Assembly: GCA_024682655.1 (NCBI GenBank)
Contig: JAIKYZ010000087.1
Span: 1 to 34,726 of the forward strand
Source: Treponema sp.
GTDB taxonomy: Bacteria; Spirochaetota; Spirochaetia; Treponematales; Treponemataceae
DNA length: 34,726 nucleotides
Reading direction: 5' to 3'
The notes under the pieces were generated by a model, which was not told where the DNA came from, made no database searches, and saw only the letters and a program-made list of their open reading frames with translations. Shown one piece after another: positions 1-8,028 of this stretch. The translations under genes and the position numbers were made by a program. Numbering within the stretch: the first letter of the stretch is position 1; every line of letters begins with the position of its first letter.

Positions 1-39
1 AGAATTTTAAATAATAATTCGATGAGATTATAATTTAAT

Positions 40-67
40 TTGATATAAATACTAAGTAGTATAAAAT
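40..67 (+). promoter_or_regulatory. Possible promoter of the 117 gene
   Basis: TTGATA at 40-45 and TAAAAT at 62-67 are separated by 16 nt, upstream of the first gene, which has its own SD sequence (GAGGTAG at about 101-107). The region is very AT-rich, so chance matches are likely. Confidence 0.4.
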
Positions 68-116
68 ATATATTTATAGGAAATAAATGTAATAAATATT
101 GAGGTAGTATTTAAAT

Positions 117-2072
117 ATGAGTGACGAGATTAAAAAGACAGCCGATTGGGAACCGGGCACATTAGATAAAACCCGTAAAAATATTGGTGACATCTCTCGC
201 AACGAAGCTGATGCAATGGCAAAAAAATTAGGTGGAGAAGTCATGTACGAAAGATCAAGTAGTAGACATTCCGGGGGAGCAGCTAGCGGGCAAAATAAAA
301 ATACAGGAAGAATTGTAAGACAAACTTCATCTTCAAAATCTTCTGCCTCGTCATCTTCCTTTTCTTCTTTGTCTGCAACAAAGGGTAAATATAAAAGAGA
401 AGACCTGCCTGATATTCCAAAGAAGGTTAATACCGCAATTGATAAATTAATGATGTCAAATGAATATAAAATCAAACCAAATTACGGCATCTTTAATTTT
501 CTTAGAACAATTCAAAAGAACGGGGCCGAAAAAACCTTACCAGAATTCTATAGCTACAGTTTAAAACAGCATATTTCACACATAGAATCCTTTATTACTG
601 TAATTAAAACTTTAATTCAGATTGCCCCTTCCACCTACAAAACAAAAATTGCAAGTGGAACAGATACTAAATTCAAATTCTTAAGAATGGTTGCCGGCTG
701 GTCTATGCAGCAGATTAAACTTGAATACATAAATCTGCAGAATGCACCACAACCTTTAATTGTTGCCGATTTTATTCCAATTACCAGAGAAATCTACAAA
801 CCTCTGATTATGGTTTATTATTACGACACAAAAAAAATCCCTAAACTTATAAAAGAAATCTACAATGACGAAGTAAGTTATCCAGATGCCCCAAAAGATA
901 AGTTATCGGGTTTTGCAAAACAGGCAATCACAGAATGGCTTTATCTTGATACAGAAATTATTAAAAAACTCTATCCACTTTTATTAAGAATGTGTTCAGA
1001 CACCTTTGAAGCTTATCCTTCTTTCTTTAATACAAAGGTTGGTGATATTTTAAAATTTGTTGGACTTCATAAATTTGATCTTCTTTTGCCAGAAAAACCA
1101 AAAGAAAAAGTAGAAGAAAAAAAGCCAAAAGTAGAACCTCCTCAAAAAGGTGTAAAAGATTCTACTGTTATTACCGGGCTTAAACTTTTAAATCAACTCT
1201 TCCCAGATGCAGGTTTTAACCGTATTGAAGAACACCCGGATTTATACCCATATTTCCAGCCTCTTTACAATTTTGAAGACGGATTTAATCTTTTGTCTCC
1301 AGAAAATCCTTTGCAGGTGATTGTAGTTCTTTTAAAAATCATTGAAGACTGTTTCCACGGTTGTAGAAATATCAGATTTACCGAAACTGAACCTTCAAAA
1401 CAGAGCAGCGACACTATTCTTTCCATTATGGATGACTGGTCTGCTTATGTAGAAGATTCTTTTGTAAGACTTTACTGCGGTCCATTACTGGAACTTGTAA
1501 ATAATGTTTACTCTCAGGATGATTATGCAAATTCTCACATTGGAAAAAGAACAATTACTTCCCTGCTCTGGCAGATAACTTATCACTTTATGCCAAATTT
1601 CAAATTTGACCAGTTGATTTTGGAACATCCTTCTGATGAATCAAAGTACAAACCTTTATTCCACAGAACCGATTATGCAAGAAAATTCTTAACTCTTGCT
1701 GTAAACGAATGTGATGCCGTAGCAAGAACTAAAGGGGTTGTAAAATTAATTGAAAACCCTTGGGAACACTATAAATTTGACTTACAGAACGAAGTTTCAA
1801 AGAGACTTGATGTTTTACTTGGAGCACAAAACAAAACAGCAAATACAAATGCAACTAACGCAAATCTCTTAAAATATACCCTCTGTTTTATAGCAGTTCT
1901 TGACTGGTGGATAAACAACGCTGCAAGTCCAGCTTATTCAACTGACCCAATGCATATTTATAGAATTAATCCGGAAGATCACAAACCACAGTTCTCTGTA
2001 ACTGTAAGAAAAGATCAGAATAAATTATTTGCAGATGAAATAAGAAAAAGTTATCAAAAATCTGCACAATAA
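117..2072 (+). CDS. Large hypothetical protein, treponeme type
   Basis: A 651-residue protein of unknown function. There is no signal peptide or clear membrane helix, so it is probably cytoplasmic. The first 90 residues are polar and disordered, with a Ser-rich stretch at about residues 70-85. Residues 100-315 form one predicted helical domain. A Lys/Glu/Pro linker at about 325-345 separates it from a second helical domain (about 350-630). The ATG is preceded by GAGGTAG at a normal distance, so the start is well supported. A hairpin terminator follows directly. It shares size and general build (helical domain, charged linker, helical domain) with the 3160 gene on the far side of pdxY, but I see no convincing sequence identity between the two. 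I cannot name a family. Confidence 0.85.
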   Translation: MSDEIKKTADWEPGTLDKTRKNIGDISRNEADAMAKKLGGEVMYERSSSRHSGGAASGQNKNTGRIVRQTSSSKSSASSSSFSSLSATKGKYKREDLPDIPKKVNTAIDKLMMSNEYKIKPNYGIFNFLRTIQKNGAEKTLPEFYSYSLKQHISHIESFITVIKTLIQIAPSTYKTKIASGTDTKFKFLRMVAGWSMQQIKLEYINLQNAPQPLIVADFIPITREIYKPLIMVYYYDTKKIPKLIKEIYNDEVSYPDAPKDKLSGFAKQAITEWLYLDTEIIKKLYPLLLRMCSDTFEAYPSFFNTKVGDILKFVGLHKFDLLLPEKPKEKVEEKKPKVEPPQKGVKDSTVITGLKLLNQLFPDAGFNRIEEHPDLYPYFQPLYNFEDGFNLLSPENPLQVIVVLLKIIEDCFHGCRNIRFTETEPSKQSSDTILSIMDDWSAYVEDSFVRLYCGPLLELVNNVYSQDDYANSHIGKRTITSLLWQITYHFMPNFKFDQLILEHPSDESKYKPLFHRTDYARKFLTLAVNECDAVARTKGVVKLIENPWEHYKFDLQNEVSKRLDVLLGAQNKTANTNATNANLLKYTLCFIAVLDWWINNAASPAYSTDPMHIYRINPEDHKPQFSVTVRKDQNKLFADEIRKSYQKSAQ

Positions 2073-2079
2073 AAATTAA

Positions 2080-2117
2080 GGGCTGTCCCCAAAAAATGGG
2101 AACAGCCCTTTTTTATT
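2080..2117. terminator. Bidirectional hairpin terminator
   Basis: GGGCTGTCCC at 2080-2089 pairs with GGGAACAGCCC at 2098-2108, with one bulged A. A T tract follows on the plus strand, and a T-rich tract follows on the minus strand. It lies between the converging 117 gene and pdxY and can serve both. Confidence 0.85.
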
Positions 2118-2140
2118 TAACAGAGAAAATAAAAATCTAA

Positions 2141-3010
2141 CTAATCATTTCCCAGTCTTTTAATAAGATATGGGAAAGCTTCTTCAAAGTTAACGCCATA
2201 CCAGTTGTAATCTTTTTCGGCAAGAGTTGCTTTTATTGATTCAACAACAAAATCAGCAGCAAGACTGTAAGATTTTTCGAAAGAAAGACCTCTCATAAGG
2301 GCTCCGGTAAATACACTGGCAAAAATATCTCCAGTTCCGTGGAAACTCTTGTCCATTTTTTTATGGAAGTACCAGCTGATTTTATTATTTGTAGTATCAA
2401 AAGAGGCAATTCCAATTTTTCCTTTAACACCTTTTAAACTTTCCTGGTCCTGGTCAAATTCAACACCCTTTAATACAACTCTTTTAGCGCCAGTTTCTGC
2501 AAGTTTATGCAAAATCTCAACTACGTAAGCTTCATCATATTCACCCTTCTTACGATAAGGAATGCCAAGCAAATATGAGGCTTCTGTAAGATTTGGAAGA
2601 ATATAATCTGCACGGCCGCATAATTTAGCCATGGCAAAAGCAAATTCCTGAGTAAAACCTTTGTACAAAGAACCATTATCAGCCATACAAGGATCAACAA
2701 TTGTAAGAGTGTCTTTTCCGCCAAAATCATCAACCATTTTATGCATCAAATCAATCTGCTCAAAAGATCCAAGATAGCCGGTATAAATAGCATCGTAATG
2801 AATCTTTTCTTTTTTCCAGTGATTACAAATTGCTTCAATCTGATTAGTTAAATCGCAAAATGTAAATTCACTAAAAGCTGTATGAGTAGAAAGAACTGCA
2901 GTTGGTAAAATTGCTGCTTCAACACCCATTGCAGAAATAATTGGAAGAGCCACTGTTAATGAACACTTTCCCACACATGAAATATCCTGAACTGTAATAA
3001 TTCTTTTCAT
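2141..3010 (-). CDS. pdxY: Pyridoxal/pyridoxamine kinase
   Basis: A ribokinase-fold kinase (289 residues, normal for the family) that phosphorylates pyridoxal, pyridoxamine or pyridoxine in B6 salvage, in the cytoplasm. The N-terminus (ITVQDISCVGKCSLTVALPI) is typical of the PdxY/PdxK group. The motif FHGTGDIFASVF near residue 225 holds the GTGD catalytic Asp and anion hole. VDPCMADNGSLY near residue 105 is the usual nucleotide-side segment. The start is set by an AGGAG SD sequence, and a promoter lies just upstream. The gene stands alone between two unrelated plus-strand genes. PdxY rather than PdxK is a judgement from overall similarity; substrate preference cannot be read from the sequence. 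Confidence 0.9.
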   Translation of the reverse strand: MKRIITVQDISCVGKCSLTVALPIISAMGVEAAILPTAVLSTHTAFSEFTFCDLTNQIEAICNHWKKEKIHYDAIYTGYLGSFEQIDLMHKMVDDFGGKDTLTIVDPCMADNGSLYKGFTQEFAFAMAKLCGRADYILPNLTEASYLLGIPYRKKGEYDEAYVVEILHKLAETGAKRVVLKGVEFDQDQESLKGVKGKIGIASFDTTNNKISWYFHKKMDKSFHGTGDIFASVFTGALMRGLSFEKSYSLAADFVVESIKATLAEKDYNWYGVNFEEAFPYLIKRLGND

Positions 3011-3033
3011 ATGAACTCCTATAATTAAAAGTC

Positions 3034-3062
3034 AATATAATTAATTGTTAGAGCTTTATCAA
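3034..3062 (-). promoter_or_regulatory. Promoter of pdxY
   Basis: On the minus strand, TTGATA (3062-3057) and TATATT (3039-3034) are separated by 17 nt. They are followed by a short leader with an AGGAG SD before the pdxY ATG, so this is an ordinary leadered transcript. Confidence 0.65.
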
Positions 3063-3124
3063 CAGGAAAAAATCAGTAAAAATAATAATTTTTTCTTCAA
3101 TATAACAATTAATTTTTTAATTTC

Positions 3125-3162
3125 TTGTTATTTGACTAGTTTTGTTATAGAATTACTTAATG
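3125..3162 (+). promoter_or_regulatory. Promoter giving a leaderless mRNA (3160 gene)
   Basis: TTGTTA at 3125-3130, a 17-nt spacer, TAGAAT at 3148-3153, then exactly 6 nt (TACTTA) and the ATG at 3160. No SD sequence is present. With standard sigma-70 geometry, transcription would start on the A of the ATG. Confidence 0.6.
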
Positions 3163-5070
3163 TCTATTCCAACAAATTTAAGTTCAATTATCAGATTATA
3201 TGCAGAGAAAAATAATTCTCCTTTTATCGATTTTCGTGAATTTTGTATCTATATCAAAAAATATGCAGAACATAATGTCGAAGAAGCTGGAGAATTAGTA
3301 AAATACCTTGGAGATGCAAGCGGAATTGTAAGTGCAGAACTTCAAGGCTTATCAGAAAAACATCTGGTAGCTCTTATAACTCAAAATAATAAAAAAATAA
3401 TTGTTTCTATTACCTACTACTCTGCAAAATATGCAAATCAGTATAAAGAAATCTTAAATAATGATAAAACTCCTTACCCTTTGGTTTCTGATTTACCAAA
3501 ACAGTTTCCGCTTAACTCAATAGAAAAGAAAATTGCAGAAGATTACATACCTTCTATCATTAATAATCAGAACACAAAATCTCCAAATCTTTACATTCTT
3601 GAATTTTCTAAAGAAGTTCCTTCAATGTTATTACCAGCCTGTGTTTCGGTAAAACAATTAGTTGAATCGGCTCAAATTAAAATCAGGAAAGTTTTAAAGA
3701 AAGAAGATTATCATGATTACATACTTAAAAAATTAAGAACTACAAATTCAACAAAAGAGATTTCAATTCAGAATTTCTTCCAGCACTTTGTAGACCAGCC
3801 CGCAGTAAAATTTTATGAATTTGAACAGGGTGATGATTATTATTTATGGAATCAAACTTTGTATTACATTCTTCAGGATTTACAGAAAATTACAGATAAG
3901 ACAACAGAAGATGTTAATATAATTCAGGCAGCAAGAATCTCTGAAATCTACTGTGTTTATTTAAAATCAAAGTTCCAGGAAGATCAAAAAAGATTAGATG
4001 CTCTGCACGAACTTGAATCAGCTCTGGGAAAAGCACCTTATTTCTTTTCAATGAATCAGATTTTAAAATTCCAGAATCAAAGTGGTCAGCTTCTCTACGG
4101 AAATTACGGTGACGAAGATTTAAAAAATTTCTTCCAGGTAATGACCAGCGAAGCAAGTTCAAATGATTTACCAAAACTCCTGGTTTTTAAAGTTGATTCA
4201 GGAACAAAATATTACGTTTACAAAAATAAAGTATTAAACGTAGTTGTAAGATTGTGTAATGAAGCTCATATCTCGGTAGAAAAAGTTATAGAAGAAAAAT
4301 GGTACAGCTCGCTTATAGATTTTGAAAAATTACCGGAAATGAATAATGAACTTGCCTTTGAAAGATTACTTAAAAACATAGTAGAAGATGAATCTCCAAT
4401 TCTTCATGCCCTGCTCAATGCCAATTTTATGACCTTTATGGCAATGGCAAATGACTCTGATGATTCAATCCAAGGGCTTCAGATTTTTGAAAATGGAAAA
4501 CTTCTTCCATATTCAAAACTCCTTATGTTAAGTTATTCAAAAATTTATTCTGACGTAAAAGCAAAACTTCCTTTAATTTACACCCTGCCTATTATTTCCT
4601 GGATTTATGCCCTCTTTGGAAACAAAAAAAATAAAAAACAAAAGGCAAAAAATAAAATTCAGAATGAAGTTATAGAAGAAGAATTAAATAAAACAGAAAA
4701 ACCGGAAAAAGCAAAAAACAAGGGCGAAATGCTTGCTAACAGGGCTATTCAAATTGCTAAAGAAATGATTCCTGAAGGTTCAACTCTTGACCGTGAATTA
4801 GATTATTTAGTTAAACAGTGGAATACAATGATTTCAAAAGACGCCTATGTTAATCTTACAGAAGACGTAAATGCTTTAATCAGAGATTATACAAGAAGAG
4901 TTGTAAGAACTTTAACAGAAACTTCTTTTACTCGCGAAAGAATTGAAAACCTTGCGACAACCCTGGTTAGAACTCCAAATATGCAGAAAATTAAAAACAA
5001 TAAGGCTTTATATGAATATGTAGTTCTTTATATGCTTAGACTTGTAAGCAATTCAAAAAAGAATATGTAA
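3160..5070 (+). CDS. Large hypothetical protein with charged linker
   Basis: A 636-residue protein that I do not recognise. It has no N-terminal signal peptide. A hydrophobic stretch near residue 470 (LIYTLPIISWIYALFG) could be one membrane-associated helix; it is followed directly by a very Lys/Asn/Glu-rich linker (about residues 487-530). The C-terminal 110 residues are helical and rich in Arg/Thr (for example DYTRRVVRTLTETSFTRERI), which may be a discrete domain. It is separated from the 117 gene only by pdxY on the other strand. There is no SD sequence; a -10 box sits 6 nt before the ATG, suggesting leaderless translation. Confidence 0.85.
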   Translation: MSIPTNLSSIIRLYAEKNNSPFIDFREFCIYIKKYAEHNVEEAGELVKYLGDASGIVSAELQGLSEKHLVALITQNNKKIIVSITYYSAKYANQYKEILNNDKTPYPLVSDLPKQFPLNSIEKKIAEDYIPSIINNQNTKSPNLYILEFSKEVPSMLLPACVSVKQLVESAQIKIRKVLKKEDYHDYILKKLRTTNSTKEISIQNFFQHFVDQPAVKFYEFEQGDDYYLWNQTLYYILQDLQKITDKTTEDVNIIQAARISEIYCVYLKSKFQEDQKRLDALHELESALGKAPYFFSMNQILKFQNQSGQLLYGNYGDEDLKNFFQVMTSEASSNDLPKLLVFKVDSGTKYYVYKNKVLNVVVRLCNEAHISVEKVIEEKWYSSLIDFEKLPEMNNELAFERLLKNIVEDESPILHALLNANFMTFMAMANDSDDSIQGLQIFENGKLLPYSKLLMLSYSKIYSDVKAKLPLIYTLPIISWIYALFGNKKNKKQKAKNKIQNEVIEEELNKTEKPEKAKNKGEMLANRAIQIAKEMIPEGSTLDRELDYLVKQWNTMISKDAYVNLTEDVNALIRDYTRRVVRTLTETSFTRERIENLATTLVRTPNMQKIKNNKALYEYVVLYMLRLVSNSKKNM

Positions 5071-5090
5071 ATTTGTAAAAAGTTTTTTTG

Positions 5091-5119
5091 TTGCCCATTT
5101 ATTTTGATTTTGATAGAAT
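5091..5119 (+). promoter_or_regulatory. Promoter of the corA leader transcript
   Basis: TTGCCC at 5091-5096 and TAGAAT at 5114-5119 with 17-nt spacing. The predicted start near 5126 gives a leader of about 175 nt before corA, long for this window and enough to hold a leader ORF and alternative structures. Confidence 0.6.
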
Positions 5120-5163
5120 GAATTTATAAATTTTTAATCTAATTTTAATAGCAGGAGGCTACT

Positions 5164-5232
5164 ATGGACAGCGGGTCGAGTTATCCCATACGTTTTTTAA
5201 ATTCAAATATATGCCTCTTGCTTAGATTCTAG
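5164..5232 (+). CDS. Putative 22-residue leader peptide of corA
   Basis: A short ORF with an excellent SD (AGGAGG at 5153-5158, 5 nt before the ATG), stronger than that of corA itself. It starts MDSGSSYPIR and ends with a Leu-rich stretch (ICLLLRF). It is too short for an enzyme and looks like a regulatory leader ORF. Its last codons (Cys-Leu-Leu, 5212-5220) contain GCCTCTTG, which can pair with downstream segments including the corA SD. Known parallel: Salmonella corA is controlled by a translated leader peptide, CorL. I infer an analogous role from position and structure only, because the peptide shows no resemblance that I can see. It could also be a chance ORF within a structured 5' UTR. 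Confidence 0.5.
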   Translation: MDSGSSYPIRFLNSNICLLLRF

Positions 5233-5294
5233 TTCTTTTCTACAAATAAAAATCATCAAGAGGCCCTATTATCAAAATTTATTAAAGAAGAGGC
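5213..5294 (+). promoter_or_regulatory. Alternative hairpins over the corA ribosome site
   Basis: GCCTCTTG (5213-5220) is perfectly complementary to CAAGAGGC at 5257-5264 (8 bp). Its first seven bases are also complementary to AAGAGGC at 5288-5294, which covers the corA SD. The two pairings exclude each other: the first leaves the corA SD open, the second hides it. The same segment can also pair with AGGAGGC at 5153-5159, the SD of the leader ORF (6 Watson-Crick pairs plus one G-U). This suggests control of translation, or of Rho access, by ribosome position on the leader ORF. Confidence 0.45.
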
Positions 5295-5300
5295 TTTTAT

Positions 5301-6362
5301 ATGATTGCATATTGGCAGCAGAATATTGACAACGGTCAATTTACTAAAATCAGAAAAGACGAAATCAATCCAAACAAACCAGTATGGATTGATGCAAGAC
5401 AAGTAAACCGTGACGAAACAAATATTCTTCAAGATGAATACAATATTGAACAAGACCACATTTTAGATATTCTCGACCCTGATGAACTTTCACGTATGGA
5501 AGAAAGTGACGAAGGATATATTCTTACAATTGTCCGTGTCCCAGTCTATGATCCTTCTGCCGAAACTCCTTATTTTACAGTTCCTGTGGGTATTATTGTA
5601 AAAGGAAAAATAATTATAACTATATGCTGGACCGACAGCGAAGTAATCAAAGATTTTGGAACTAATAGAGTAAGAGGTGTAAGACTTTCAGACTTCCCTT
5701 CTTTTATCGTACAGATAATGAACAGGGCAAATTTAAATTTTCTCCGTTATCTTAAGGAAATCAACAGAAAATCTACAAGTATCCAGAACGAAATGAAACT
5801 TGAAATCGAAAATAAAGAAATCATGCAGATTTTAGGTTTGGAAAAATCTCTGGTATATTTTACAACTTCACTCAAAAGTAATTCTTTGCTTTTACAAAAA
5901 ATGAAATCTACCCGGCTAATTAAATTTGATGAAGAAGATCTTGATTTTGTAGAAGGGGTTGCAATTGACAACAAGCAGGCTATTGAAATGGCCGACACTT
6001 ATTCAAGCATTATGTTTGGAGTAATGGATGCCTACAATTCAATCATTTCAAACAACCTGAATATTGTTATGAAAAAACTTGCTATCATCAATTTAGTTAT
6101 GATGGTTCCAACTTTTATTACATCCTTCTTTGGTATGAACTTTAAACTTCCTTTTGATGCAATGAATGGTTACCTGCCTGTAATAATTGTAACAATGATG
6201 TGTGTAATTTCTACCTTCCTTGCAAACTGGCTTTTGAATATCAACCGAGACAGAATGAAACAGGTCAGATCTGCAAGACAAAAATCAAGAAATAACAAAA
6301 AAAAGCTTAGAAAAGAAACCAGAAAAATTAAGGCCCAGGAAAGAAAGGCAAACAGAAAATAA
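5301..6362 (+). CDS. corA: CorA-family magnesium/divalent cation channel
   Basis: A 353-residue CorA-type channel protein of the cytoplasmic membrane that admits Mg2+ (Co2+ and Ni2+ in some members). The long acidic N-terminal part (about 1-250) matches the cytoplasmic funnel and stalk helix. Two membrane helices follow near the C-terminus (about 258-280 and 288-311). The defining GMN motif is at residues 278-280 (FFGMNFKLP), at the end of TM1 as expected. The very basic tail (about 315-353, rich in Lys and Arg) is also usual for the family. The start follows GAAGAGG at 5287-5293. The SUMF1-type gene begins 27 nt downstream and may be co-transcribed. The upstream leader suggests control by Mg2+ or translation state. 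Confidence 0.92.
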   Translation: MIAYWQQNIDNGQFTKIRKDEINPNKPVWIDARQVNRDETNILQDEYNIEQDHILDILDPDELSRMEESDEGYILTIVRVPVYDPSAETPYFTVPVGIIVKGKIIITICWTDSEVIKDFGTNRVRGVRLSDFPSFIVQIMNRANLNFLRYLKEINRKSTSIQNEMKLEIENKEIMQILGLEKSLVYFTTSLKSNSLLLQKMKSTRLIKFDEEDLDFVEGVAIDNKQAIEMADTYSSIMFGVMDAYNSIISNNLNIVMKKLAIINLVMMVPTFITSFFGMNFKLPFDAMNGYLPVIIVTMMCVISTFLANWLLNINRDRMKQVRSARQKSRNNKKKLRKETRKIKAQERKANRK

Positions 6363-6389
6363 AATTAAATTAACCCGCGAGGAGAAAAC

Positions 6390-7319
6390 ATGAAAAAATT
6401 ATTGAGTTTATTATCAGCATTTTTATTTGGAAGCATTTTATTTGCACAGACAAGCTTTACTTCTTTAAGTTTTATCACTTTTAAGACAAATCTTTCTTTT
6501 ACCCTTGGAGAAGGAAGCCAGACATTAACAATCAAAAGAGATTTAGAAGCTTTTGCAATCAATAAATACGAAACAACTTACAGCCTCTGGTACAATGTTA
6601 GAATCAAGGCCGAAGAAATGGGCTATAACTTTCAAAATCCGGGACAGGGAGGTTCTGAAGGCCAGAGAGGAGCAAAACCAACAGAAGAAACTGCCTACCA
6701 GCCTGTAACAATGATTTCCTGGTACGATGCAATTGTATGGTTGAATGCCCTGAGCGAAATAAAAGGCAAAGAGGCCTGTTACACTTTTGGAAATGAAATT
6801 TTAAAAGATTCCAGCGATACAGCCGCCTGTGATTTAGCAAAATGTAACTGGAAGGCTAACGGCTACAGACTTCCTAGCGAATCGGAGTGGGAATTTGCCG
6901 CAAGAAAAACAAAATCAGGATTTCAGGATGGTGCTTTAGTAAGTGGAGCCAGTAATTTAAATCATGATGAAGAATTACTTTATGCCTGGACAAGCGATAA
7001 TGCAGACGCTACAAGAGTTGTAGGAACTGCCGGGGTTCCTTTTGATCCAAATTCAATTTCGCAGCCTGCCACAGGAAATGCAAATGCTGCAGGCCTTTAT
7101 GACATGAGTGGAAATGTAATTGAATTCTGCTGGGACTGGTTTGGGATTTACAGTGAAAAAACACCTTACGGGGTAAATATTGGCTATGACAGAGTTTTCA
7201 GGGGTGGCAGCTGGTCACCTTACACAATGTTTCTTTATTGCGGTGACCGTTACAGCTACGACCCAAATGAATGTTACAACTACTTTGGTTTTAGGATAGC
7301 TTACACAATTGAGAATTAA
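6390..7319 (+). CDS. Secreted SUMF1/FGE-fold protein
   Basis: A 309-residue protein with a clear signal peptide (MKKLLSLLSAFLFGSILFAQ, cleavage about residue 20), so it is exported. The rest is a formylglycine-generating-enzyme/SUMF1 domain: INKYETTYSLWYNV at the start, YQPVTMISWYDAIVWLNALS, GYRLPSESEWEFAAR, GLYDMSGNVIEFCWDWFG, VFRGGSW and a final FGFRIA. In the region where true FGEs hold their catalytic cysteines I see only one nearby Cys before RYS plus one Cys in NECYN, so sulfatase activation is doubtful. No sulfatase is in the window. A ligand-binding or surface role in the same fold is as likely. The SD GAGGAG is strong. It ends convergently, overlapping the phosphoesterase gene by 29 bp. 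Confidence 0.85.
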   Translation: MKKLLSLLSAFLFGSILFAQTSFTSLSFITFKTNLSFTLGEGSQTLTIKRDLEAFAINKYETTYSLWYNVRIKAEEMGYNFQNPGQGGSEGQRGAKPTEETAYQPVTMISWYDAIVWLNALSEIKGKEACYTFGNEILKDSSDTAACDLAKCNWKANGYRLPSESEWEFAARKTKSGFQDGALVSGASNLNHDEELLYAWTSDNADATRVVGTAGVPFDPNSISQPATGNANAAGLYDMSGNVIEFCWDWFGIYSEKTPYGVNIGYDRVFRGGSWSPYTMFLYCGDRYSYDPNECYNYFGFRIAYTIEN

Positions 7320-7983
7320 TAACTTTCCAGTTACCTGCTTCCTTTTTAATTTCTAACCAGGCGTAATTACCTTCTGCAAGGGCGCCTGGATTAATTACCA
7401 GAGTATTTCCTATATTTTCAATACTAATTCCTTCATGAATATGACCGCAAATTACGGCTAAAGGCTGATGTTCCAGAATAAAATCTGTGAACTTTTGACT
7501 TCCAGCGTGTAAATCTGCATTTACAGCATCACACTTCTGACCTTTTGGTGGATTATGACAAATCAAAATCAAATTATTCCACAAAGATTTATCGCCAGTC
7601 TGTTCAACTGCATCTAAAACAATATTAAAATCAGAAAGAATTTCGTCTTCCTCGCGTTCAAATTCTGTTTTACCAGTAAATTTAGTTCCGCCACCTGCAC
7701 CGGCAATTGCAAGACCTTCGTGGAATACAAGACTTTTTTCTACACTTACATCCTGATTTTCCATTTCTTCGAGGAAATCTTCATTATCACAATTTCCTAA
7801 AACAGAAAAAATTGTATCGTGCTTAGAAGTCAAAGCCTCCAGAGCACCCTTTCCTGTTTCGGGCTTAAAACATTCAGCAAAATCTCCGCCAAATAAAACT
7901 GCGTCGGCTTTTTTGAATTCTTCATCAAGTTTATCAAGATTTGAATTTACAGCATGTAAATCACTAATTACCAATAATTTCAT
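7291..7983 (-). CDS. YfcE/MJ0936-like metallophosphoesterase
   Basis: A 230-residue calcineurin-type phosphoesterase. All metal-site motifs are visible in order: SDLHAVNSN (DxH) at the N-terminus, GGDFAE (GD), LGNCDNED (GNxD), LICHNPPKG (H) and CGHIHEG (GHxH). The family hydrolyses phosphodiesters or phosphomonoesters with two bound metals in the cytoplasm; the substrate here is unknown. I place the start at the ATG at 7983, because GGAGG lies just upstream and the protein then opens MKLLVISDLH. An upstream in-frame ATG would add 8 residues. It follows hisC by 45 nt and may be co-transcribed with it. Its 3' end overlaps that of the SUMF1 gene on the other strand. Confidence 0.9.
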   Translation of the reverse strand: MKLLVISDLHAVNSNLDKLDEEFKKADAVLFGGDFAECFKPETGKGALEALTSKHDTIFSVLGNCDNEDFLEEMENQDVSVEKSLVFHEGLAIAGAGGGTKFTGKTEFEREEDEILSDFNIVLDAVEQTGDKSLWNNLILICHNPPKGQKCDAVNADLHAGSQKFTDFILEHQPLAVICGHIHEGISIENIGNTLVINPGALAEGNYAWLEIKKEAGNWKVINSQLCKLS

Positions 7984-8028
7984 AAAACCTCCAGAGTAAT
8001 CAGCCAAAAGCCAATTAATTAAATTATT

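Noticed and set aside
5126..5300. M-box (ykoK) magnesium riboswitch upstream of corA
   Set aside because: None of the conserved M-box sequence blocks are visible; the leader is better described by a short ORF and alternative pairings.
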